From Jonesia denitrificans DSM 20603 (GTDB lineage Bacteria > Actinomycetota > Actinomycetes > Actinomycetales > Cellulomonadaceae), in NCBI RefSeq assembly GCF_000024065.1, contig NC_013174.1, forward strand, positions 62,001-126,000: DNA of 64,000 bases, given 5' to 3'. The notes beneath the pieces were generated by a model, which saw only the letters and a list, made by a program, of their open reading frames with translations, was not told the DNA's origin and ran no database searches. Of this stretch, positions 57,555-64,000 are shown piece by piece (within the stretch, counting starts at the first letter, position 1; every line of letters begins with the position of its first letter). A program made the translations under genes and the position numbers.

Positions 57555-58526
57555 ATGCGAACACTGGCCATGAAGGTCTTGGGATCAGCAGAAAAACTAC
57601 CCAAAAGACAAGTACCAACAGAAGAGGTCGCACCGATGTGCGGCATCGATGTCACCGAAGCAATTGAGCGAACCGGTGTTCACACGCGCTACTGGCTCAG
57701 CGAAGAAGAAGACCCATTAGTGCTGGGAACGCAAGCAGCGGAACAAGCAATCGCAGATGCTGGACTACGCCCAGCAGACATTGACCTTGTTCTCAACGCA
57801 TCAGGAACCCCAATGCAAGCGATCCCTGACGGAGGAGCGCTCATGGGCGCGGCGCTTGGCCTCACAGGGCACTTCGCATTCTCCCTACATGCCACCTGCA
57901 TCTCGTTTCTTGTGGCACTGCAACAAGCAGCGTTCCTCATCGACGCGGAACGAGCTCGCCACGTCGTCATCGTGTCCACTGAGGCTGGCAGTCGTGGGCT
58001 CAACTTTGATCAACCAGAAAGTGCACTGCTCATCGGAGATGCAGCAGTCGCGATCGTTGTTGGGCCGGCAGACCGAAAAGAACAAGGACTCCAGAACGCA
58101 TCCTTCACCACAGACCCACGCGGGGTGCACGACGCAGAGATCCGCGGATTTGGTACACGAATCCCCGTTACCCACGCTGTACACAGCCCCGCCGACTTCC
58201 AATTCGACATGAACGGACTGAAACTTCTGCGCAGCGCGCTTACAGTGTTCCCCACCTTCTTAGAGACCATTGCCCCCGGCTTTTCCAACGGCGCACCAGG
58301 GATCGACCGCATCATCCCGCATCAAACAAGTAAAGCAGGGATGGAACTCATGTCCCGATTCTGGGGCTGGGACCGCATGACAGTCACCCTTGCTGACGTG
58401 GGGAACACGATCGCTGCTTCGATTCCTCTGGCCATGCACCGCACTCCCATTCAACCCGGTGAAAAAGCCCTCCTCATTGGAACCGGTTCCGGCACGCACT
58501 ATGGGGCGTTAGTGGTGCAATGGTGA
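57555..58526 (+). CDS. FabH-like beta-ketoacyl synthase III
   Basis: 323 residues from ATG 57555 (GGGGGAG upstream). Thiolase fold with full KASIII triad: Cys115 in LHATCISFLVALQQA, His256 in IIPHQTSKAG and Asn284 in DVGNTIAASIPLAM. It is not in a fatty-acid cluster. It is first in an operon with an ABC ATPase and a large permease and faces a ScbR-type receptor, so it probably condenses acyl chains into a secreted metabolite or signal, as PpyS/DarB-like or OleA-like enzymes do. The product is unknown. Coupled to the ATPase by a seven-base overlap. Confidence 0.88.
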   Translation: MRTLAMKVLGSAEKLPKRQVPTEEVAPMCGIDVTEAIERTGVHTRYWLSEEEDPLVLGTQAAEQAIADAGLRPADIDLVLNASGTPMQAIPDGGALMGAALGLTGHFAFSLHATCISFLVALQQAAFLIDAERARHVVIVSTEAGSRGLNFDQPESALLIGDAAVAIVVGPADRKEQGLQNASFTTDPRGVHDAEIRGFGTRIPVTHAVHSPADFQFDMNGLKLLRSALTVFPTFLETIAPGFSNGAPGIDRIIPHQTSKAGMELMSRFWGWDRMTVTLADVGNTIAASIPLAMHRTPIQPGEKALLIGTGSGTHYGALVVQW

Positions 58527-59251
58527 CCCACTCAGCTCCCTTCATTGTTGGCACTGACCTCGGTAAAACCTTTGGGTACGGGCACGCCGCAATCCACGCC
58601 CTGCGTGAGGTGAACATCGAAATCCACCGCGGCGATTTCACTGTGGTTGTCGGCCCGTCAGGGTCCGGGAAAAGTACCCTACTCAACATTGTTGGCGGAA
58701 TGGACACCGCCACAGCGGGGTCCCTCACTGTGGGAGACCGTCACCTGACGGCACTCAACGCCCGCGAACTGACCGACTACCGGCGCACCAGCGTTGGGTT
58801 TGTGTTCCAGTTTTACAACCTTGTCCCTAATCTCACTGCCGTGGAGAACGTGGCGCTCGCGGCAGCACTTGTGATGCCCCGAGCGGATGCAACGCAACTC
58901 GCGGGTGATCTGCTTGATCAAGTGGGATTACAAGACCGCAAAGACCAGTTTCCCCGTCACCTATCGGGTGGTGAAATGCAACGTGTGGCTATCGCTCGCG
59001 CGTTAGCGAAAAAACCTGGGGTGCTCCTGTGCGACGAACCAAGTGGCGCGCTTGATTCAGTGACTGGTGCGCACATTCTTGCGCAGTTGCAGCGCACTGC
59101 CCGCGACACTCAGACAGCAGTCGTGGTCGTGACTCATGACCAGTCATTAGCTCCAGCCGCCGACCATCTCATTGTGTTAGGTGACGGACGAGTTGTGGAG
59201 GACCGCCGTCATGACAATCCACCATTACTTGAGGAGCCTGCCCTCACATGA
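58520..59251 (+). CDS. ABC transporter ATP-binding protein (MacB/LolD type)
   Basis: 243 residues. Walker [11 protein letters not shown]-loop [17 protein letters not shown], signature [15 protein letters not shown], Walker [14 protein letters not shown]-loop VVTHDQSL. Overlaps the ketosynthase before it and the permease after it, so the three proteins are made together. Confidence 0.92.
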   Translation: MVTHSAPFIVGTDLGKTFGYGHAAIHALREVNIEIHRGDFTVVVGPSGSGKSTLLNIVGGMDTATAGSLTVGDRHLTALNARELTDYRRTSVGFVFQFYNLVPNLTAVENVALAAALVMPRADATQLAGDLLDQVGLQDRKDQFPRHLSGGEMQRVAIARALAKKPGVLLCDEPSGALDSVTGAHILAQLQRTARDTQTAVVVVTHDQSLAPAADHLIVLGDGRVVEDRRHDNPPLLEEPALT

Positions 59252-61527
59252 TGATGCTGTTCACCAAAAAACTGCGCCGTGATCTTGCGGAACACTGGAC
59301 CCAGTTTGTTGCAGTCGCGGTGATGGCGGCGCTCAGTGTCCTCATCTTTTCAGGGTTAGAAGGTGGGTGGCGGGGTATTGACACCCACCGCGACAAGTTC
59401 GCACACGATAATGGGCTACCCACCTTGTGGGTGGGAGTACGTGACCTCACGGATGAGGATGTGGCGCGCATCGACCATCAGGTGGGGGTGATCCACACCC
59501 AACTCGTCACCTCCACCATGGTGGAACATGATGATTCGGACCTTCTTTTGTCGAGTTGGGAGCCAGGCTCGCGCATCAACGTACCGCAGGTCACCGCCGG
59601 ACACCCCATTGATGATGCGAGTGGTGTATGGCTTGATGACGCCTACGCTGACACTCACGGGGTGACCCCTGGCGACACGCTCACTGTGACAACTCCTGCT
59701 GGCGGCATGGACATCACTGTCCAAGGACTCATCATCCAACCGGACAAAATGGCATATACCGGCCGCGGGTTTGTGGCTCCTGACCGTCAAGCACACGGAT
59801 ACGGTGTGGCCAGCGCAGATATTCTCACTGAGCTCACTGGCCACGGCGCTGTGGAACACTCACTGACTTTGGTGGCGGAACCCCAGCGTCAACACGCCGT
59901 GGAACAACATATCCGCGAGGCCCTGGGCGACCGCTTGATTTCCCTCACAGACCGCGACCATCACCCCCACGTGGCGACCGTTTTCGAACGAGCCAACCAA
60001 ATCCGAAGCCTGTCCATCCTGTTTTCCTCGCTGTTTGTCCTTGTGGCGTTACTGTCGATCTTCACGTCCGTGCGCCGCCTCACCGACATTCAACGCACAG
60101 AAGTCGCCACCCTCCGAGCCTTAGGGCACTCTCACACGGTGATCAGTGTGTACTACACCGTGGTAGGCATAGTCGCTGTTGCTGTGGGGTGCGGGGTCGG
60201 CGTCGCACTAGCGCCCGTGCTGTCGCGCTATGTCCTGACAACCCAGCAGGGAAGCTTCTCACTACCCACGTGGGAACCAACCTGGTCATGGGTGAGCGCG
60301 CTTGTGCCCGTTGCGCTGCTCGGGGCGTGCGTGGTGGCGTCCTGGACCGCCACATTGCCGATGCGCACCATGACACCCGCTGAAGGGATGCGCCCCAGCA
60401 TTGGTCGGGCACGCCGTGCACCCCTGGAACGGTGGCCGCGAGTGTGGGAACAATTAACCTACGGTGACCGGTGGGCGATCCGTGACGCAATGACCAACCC
60501 GGTACGGGTTCTCATGGGGATAGTCGCCGCGATGGGCGCCATGATGCTGCTCTTTGCGGGGTTTGGGATGCCTGACACGTTAACCAACCAGGTGCGACTG
60601 ACCTACGACGAGCAATACCAGTACTCTGCACTGGTGGGCGTAGCTCCACAGGCCACAGAAACAACCCGTCGCTTCGTCGAAGCGACGAGTGGCACCGGGC
60701 AATGGATGGCCCAACAAGCAGTCACACTCTCCCCGGACGCGACACCAGACACACTCACCGTGCTCGATGACGGAACCCTCTTCCAGGTCCACACTGAGCA
60801 AGGTGAAGCCATCACCCTTGATGATGCAGTAGTCATCACCGAACACGCAGCTTCACGCCACGATGTCACAGCAGGCGACGATCTCACCCTCACGTTCCTG
60901 AACGGGGACAGCACCACCGTGACCATCACCCATGTGGTGCCCTTGTCAGAACCGCAAGGGGTCATCATGTCTGACACAACGTGGCGCACACTTGGTCACA
61001 CTTTCACCCCCACAACCTACCTCACACAACACACGCCACCCGGTGAACTTCAGGAGAATTCGGCTGTCACATCGGTGATCACCATCGCGGAACAACGCGC
61101 GAACGCACACACCCTCATCAACTCACTCACCAGCGTGTTCACCCTCATGAAACTGTTCGCTGTGGGGCTGACCATGGTGGTGCTCTACAACCTCGGGGCA
61201 CTAAGCTTCACTGAACGTATCCGCGACTACGCCACACTGCGAGTGCTCGGTTTCCACCACAGCGAACTACGCTCATTTGCCAGCCGTGAAAACGTGTTCA
61301 CCACCCTCAGCGGCTGGCTCCTTGGCATCCCAGCAGGTTGGTGGTTCCTCAACCGCTATGTTGGGCTTTTCACTACTGACCGCGCCGCCTACCAACCGTC
61401 CCTCAGCATGCTGAGCTTCACCCTCGCATCCGCAATGACGATCATGTTTGCGCTCACCGCCACACTGCTGCTCACTCGGCGAATCTCCGGTATTGACATG
61501 ACTAGCGCGCTTAAAGGGGTGGAGTGA
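59248..61527 (+). CDS. Large FtsX-type ABC permease
   Basis: 759 residues. N-terminal helix after KKLRRDLAEHWTQFVAVAVM; a first extracellular domain (~60-250); three helices with the FtsX domain (about 268-385); a fourth around 412-435; a second extracellular domain (~440-610); and a terminal three-helix FtsX domain ending ISGIDMTSALKGVE. Two FtsX units in one chain match the lipid/peptide export pumps of the BceB/MacB-like superfamily. The likely cargo is the product of the ketosynthase. Its last 17 bases overlap the convergent TetR gene. Confidence 0.88.
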   Translation: MMMLFTKKLRRDLAEHWTQFVAVAVMAALSVLIFSGLEGGWRGIDTHRDKFAHDNGLPTLWVGVRDLTDEDVARIDHQVGVIHTQLVTSTMVEHDDSDLLLSSWEPGSRINVPQVTAGHPIDDASGVWLDDAYADTHGVTPGDTLTVTTPAGGMDITVQGLIIQPDKMAYTGRGFVAPDRQAHGYGVASADILTELTGHGAVEHSLTLVAEPQRQHAVEQHIREALGDRLISLTDRDHHPHVATVFERANQIRSLSILFSSLFVLVALLSIFTSVRRLTDIQRTEVATLRALGHSHTVISVYYTVVGIVAVAVGCGVGVALAPVLSRYVLTTQQGSFSLPTWEPTWSWVSALVPVALLGACVVASWTATLPMRTMTPAEGMRPSIGRARRAPLERWPRVWEQLTYGDRWAIRDAMTNPVRVLMGIVAAMGAMMLLFAGFGMPDTLTNQVRLTYDEQYQYSALVGVAPQATETTRRFVEATSGTGQWMAQQAVTLSPDATPDTLTVLDDGTLFQVHTEQGEAITLDDAVVITEHAASRHDVTAGDDLTLTFLNGDSTTVTITHVVPLSEPQGVIMSDTTWRTLGHTFTPTTYLTQHTPPGELQENSAVTSVITIAEQRANAHTLINSLTSVFTLMKLFAVGLTMVVLYNLGALSFTERIRDYATLRVLGFHHSELRSFASRENVFTTLSGWLLGIPAGWWFLNRYVGLFTTDRAAYQPSLSMLSFTLASAMTIMFALTATLLLTRRISGIDMTSALKGVE

Positions 61528-62134
61528 GGTCCGGAAGCGCAACGCCGGGCGCCATTATCCCCGGGAGGAAAAGTTGCCACATGGTGGTGACCCGGTCCGT
61601 GAGATCCCCACGGGACGACAACTGATGGGACAGTTCCTGTGCCCCAAAGAAACTGGCGACAACCTGCCACGCAATGATGTTCGCGTCCACGTCGTCCCGG
61701 ACGTGACCTTGCTGTTGAGCTTCCACCACGTGCTGAGCGACCGTCTTAATCCACGGCACAAACGGTGTCGGTAGATCCCCGTCAATAACAGCAGATTCCC
61801 GCATCAACCGTAATGGGGCACGCACCCCAGGATCATCGCGATACCCCACCGCCACCTGGTGCGACAACCACACCAACGCGCTAAGCCCAGTGAGGTGCAG
61901 GCGGGTCATCTCTTGCTGGAGCGCTGACCACCGAGCGACATACGTGTCCACCACTGCGAGCGCAAGCGCCGATTTTGATGGGAAGTGGAAGTAGACGGTG
62001 CCTTTGGTGACGTGGAGGCGCGCGGCAATGTCGTTGAGGGACACGGCGGCGTATCCGCGTTCGTCGAACTCTTCGGCGGCGATCCGCAGGATCGTGGTAC
62101 GCGTGCGGTGTTTTTGTTCTTCGCGCGTCGACAC
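61511..62134 (-). CDS. ScbR/ArpA-type (gamma-butyrolactone receptor-like) TetR regulator
   Basis: 207 residues. HTH RTRTTILRIAAEEFDERGYAAVSLNDIAARLHVTKGTVYFHFPSK closely follows the butyrolactone-receptor pattern (VTKG-YFHF). The sensor domain shows WIKTVAQHVVEAQQQGHVRDDVD and the C-terminal MWQLFLPGI typical of ScbR. Such receptors bind small diffusible signals in Streptomyces. It overlaps the end of the ABC permease tail-to-tail. No AfsA-type butyrolactone synthase is in the window, so the ligand may instead be the ketosynthase product (inference). Confidence 0.85.
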   Translation of the reverse strand: MSTREEQKHRTRTTILRIAAEEFDERGYAAVSLNDIAARLHVTKGTVYFHFPSKSALALAVVDTYVARWSALQQEMTRLHLTGLSALVWLSHQVAVGYRDDPGVRAPLRLMRESAVIDGDLPTPFVPWIKTVAQHVVEAQQQGHVRDDVDANIIAWQVVASFFGAQELSHQLSSRGDLTDRVTTMWQLFLPGIMAPGVALPDLTPPL

Positions 62135-62204
62135 TGCTGTGGTGGCCTTTCGCTGGGAGGGTTGGGAAAACCGTATCAGGTCAGAGTGGGGGTGACATGG
62201 TGGG

Positions 62205-63095
62205 TTAGAGGCGGATTGGTGGGGTCATTGTGGTGTGGACGTGGTCGGTGAGGAGCTGCGATGCGCGGGTGGCCGCCCGGTGGCGGGCGGTAACCATGAC
62301 CAGGGGTCGGGTGGCGTCATCGTGGCGGAATGGGATAAGGGTGACATCGTCAGGGTAGGTGCGTCGCGGGACAATGGTGATGCCCAGCCCAGCACCAACC
62401 AACCCCACAAGAGTGGTGATTTCTTGCCCCTCAAACGCGACGGTCGCGTGGACGCCCCACGACGCAAGAAGCGTGTCAATCGTGGTGCGCAATCCCATAC
62501 CGTGACGCAAGAGGATCAGCGACTCACCGTTCAGGTCACCGCTGGTCACCGTGGTGTGACTGGCCAGCGGGTGGGTGCGAGAAACCGCAAGAACAAGTTC
62601 CTCAGTAGCGATGTGCGTGTGCGAATACGTGACCGGATCCGGTGGGATCGCCACAAAACCAACATCCGCACGCCCAGCATCGAGAGCAGCCAAACATTCG
62701 GGCCGTGACCCCTGGATCAACGTGAACGTCACCGATGGGTACGCTGCCGTCAGCGACCTCACAAGACGAGGAATGAACGACTCACCCAACGAATGTTGAA
62801 AGACAATAGACACATCACCGCTGACATCCTGTGTGACGGCCGTAAGTGCAGCCCCAACCTGGTCCAGTGCCTTCGCTGCCGCTGCACCGAGTTCGCGTGC
62901 CGCCCGCGACGGACGCACATGCCTGCCATCACGCTCACGCAACGCGACACCCACAATGCCTTCCATGCGGGCAAGAGAACGCGACACCTGAGGTTGCGGC
63001 ATCCGCAACACATCAGCAGTCGCAGTCACCTGGCCAGTCTCAGCAAACGCTGCAAGAACAGGAAGGTCCGGTAAAAGTCGGTGTGCACGATCCAC
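62205..63095 (-). CDS. LysR-family regulator
   Basis: 296 residues. HTH at about 10-60 (LPVLAAFAETGQVTATADVLRMPQPQVSRSLARMEGIVGVALRERDGR) and a substrate-binding domain (VSIVFQHSLGESFIPRLVRSL, GLGITIVPRR). Divergent from the MFS gene at 63200, with about 100 bases between holding ACGCAT and ATGCGT inverted elements (about 63112-63153), so it likely controls that pump. GTG start at 63095 is the only in-frame choice before an upstream stop; its ribosome site is poor. Confidence 0.88.
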   Translation of the reverse strand: MDRAHRLLPDLPVLAAFAETGQVTATADVLRMPQPQVSRSLARMEGIVGVALRERDGRHVRPSRAARELGAAAAKALDQVGAALTAVTQDVSGDVSIVFQHSLGESFIPRLVRSLTAAYPSVTFTLIQGSRPECLAALDAGRADVGFVAIPPDPVTYSHTHIATEELVLAVSRTHPLASHTTVTSGDLNGESLILLRHGMGLRTTIDTLLASWGVHATVAFEGQEITTLVGLVGAGLGITIVPRRTYPDDVTLIPFRHDDATRPLVMVTARHRAATRASQLLTDHVHTTMTPPIRL

Positions 63096-63199
63096 CTCTC
63101 AAACATAACAACAACGCATGAAAAAACGTAGCCAACAACCATTAGTGTTATGCGTCCGGCGGGAGTAAGTTACCAAACACCCCACCCAGCCCACACACC

Positions 63200-64000
63200 A
63201 TGACCACACCCACCCAACCCCACACCCGCATCGACAATCCACCACCCCGCACGCACCACACCACCCCCGATACCCACCCAACCAGTGCCGACCGTCACCT
63301 CCTCACCGCACTCTTCACCGCCGGACTCGTCACCTTCGCGCAAATCTACGCACCCCAAGCAGCGCTCCCACACATCGCCCACGACCTCCACATCCCCCCA
63401 GGCCACACCGCAACCATCATCTCCGCAGGAACCCTCGGCTTCGCCGCCGGCGTCATCCCCTGGGTCCACACCCACACCCGCCTCGGCTGGCGACGCTCCC
63501 TCACCACCGCCCTCATCACCGGCACCACACTCAACACCCTCAGCATCCTCGCCCCCACCCTCACCGTGCTCCTCATCACCCGATTTACCGCAGGCATCGC
63601 GCTCGCAGCGATCCCCGCGCTCGCGCTCGCACGAACCCACAACCACCTGACAGCCCAGAACGCCACCCAAGGAGCGGGGGTATTCGTTGCCGGAAATGCC
63701 ATCGGCGGGGTCCTCGGGCGACTCCTCACCGGAGTCCTCGCGATCCACACAACATGGCAAATCGGAATGCTCGCAGTGACCCTACTCAGCGCCGCCGGAA
63801 CCCTCGTGTTCCTCCGCCACGCGCCCGCCGACGACACCACGCCCAACAGTTCCCGCACCGAGCATGCGACGCTCGGCAGCTCCCGCACCGCGCACACACC
63901 GCCCGGCAGCTCCCGCGTCCCCCGTTCTCACGCCACCCACCCTTGGGTTACCGCCCTACGCTCCCGGGCTGTTCGCAGGCTGTGCACCCAAGGGTTCCTC
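63200..64000 (+). CDS. MFS transporter (YnfM-like), cut by the window end
   Basis: Open for 267 codons from ATG 63200 to the window edge. A hydrophilic N-terminus rich in His, Pro and Thr (about 33 residues), then membrane helices starting LLTALFTAGLVTFAQIYAPQAALPHIA, a signature of the YnfM/Bcr-like group. The central loop between helices 6 and 7 contains three ten-residue units ending GSSR-type, encoded by a 30-bp tandem repeat. Remaining six helices lie beyond the window. Confidence 0.85.
   Translation, partial: MTTPTQPHTRIDNPPPRTHHTTPDTHPTSADRHLLTALFTAGLVTFAQIYAPQAALPHIAHDLHIPPGHTATIISAGTLGFAAGVIPWVHTHTRLGWRRSLTTALITGTTLNTLSILAPTLTVLLITRFTAGIALAAIPALALARTHNHLTAQNATQGAGVFVAGNAIGGVLGRLLTGVLAIHTTWQIGMLAVTLLSAAGTLVFLRHAPADDTTPNSSRTEHATLGSSRTAHTPPGSSRVPRSHATHPWVTALRSRAVRRLCTQGFL
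63842..63925 (+). repeat. 30-bp tandem repeat in the MFS central loop
   Basis: Three units anchored on CAGCTCCCGCACCG (63847, 63877, 63907; first with CAGTTCCCG, last CAGCTCCCGCGTC). Encodes NSSRTEHATL, GSSRTAHTPP and GSSRVPRS. In-frame period of ten residues. Confidence 0.75.

Overview
The window comes from a GC-rich Gram-positive actinobacterium. Evidence: codon use rich in G/C at third positions, SD-type ribosome sites, Sec-lipoprotein boxes, zinc-independent S14/L36 paralogues, a ScbR/ArpA-type receptor and an actinobacterial YkoFEDC thiamine transporter. The mix (sugar PTS, GH35, catalase, RF3) suits a host- or soil-associated member of the Micrococcales. A Jonesia-like genus is possible, but I cannot prove it from sequence alone. 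No rRNA, tRNA, transposase, CRISPR array or phage gene was seen. The few low-GC stretches (about 3.9-5.5 kb, 18.95-24.05 kb, 42.85-43.1 kb) look like acquired accessory DNA.

Layout. 0-9.6 kb: a UPF0324/YeiH permease, a frameshifted large-subunit catalase, a low-GC cassette (secreted protein plus small membrane protein, bracketed by two related terminator hairpins), a lipoprotein, and a large secreted Svx/AvrXca-like zinc metalloprotease with an AbfB domain. Three copies of an intergenic palindromic repeat built on GGACCATTTTG lie among these genes. 9.6-15.5 kb: one tightly overlapped operon encoding a complete fructose phosphorelay (FruR, FruK, EIIA, EIIBC, HPr, EI). 15.5-18.9 kb: zinc-independent S14 and L36 flanking a broken CobW metallochaperone, a flavin disulfide-reductase-like enzyme and an ECM4/YqjG-type glutathionyl-hydroquinone-reductase homologue.

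18.95-24.05 kb is a low-GC island with an MFS exporter, an ArsR-like regulator, decayed coding DNA, a 25-codon peptide gene with an ideal ribosome site, a hairpin, and a radical SAM/SPASM maturase: a probable RiPP locus. 24-28 kb is ordinary (YciI-like, SulP, RF3, MerR). 28.3-32.1 kb encodes a small secreted peptide, a lipoprotein, a membrane-fusion protein, an ABC ATPase and a permease, all overlapping or closely spaced: an export system with its probable cargo. 32.4-42.8 kb holds a lipoprotein, a MATE pump, uracil-DNA glycosylase, a TPP-riboswitch-controlled ykoFEDC operon, an MFS/QueC-like pair and a TusA-like protein.

43-48.5 kb: a PEPCK-like P-loop protein (DUF4914 type), a UvrA2-like ABC ATPase and a quinone-reductase-like SDR. 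48.8-55.3 kb: a LacI regulator, three near-identical 16-bp operators, a sugar ABC importer and a GH35 beta-galactosidase: a galactoside-use regulon. 55.3-57.4 kb: an oxidoreductase/TetR divergent pair with a perfect operator, and a chemoreceptor fragment. 57.5-62.1 kb: a FabH-like ketosynthase, an ABC ATPase and an FtsX-type permease in one operon, facing a gamma-butyrolactone-receptor-type TetR protein. This is a candidate small-molecule make-export-sense unit. The window ends in a divergent LysR/MFS pair, the MFS gene cut by the edge.
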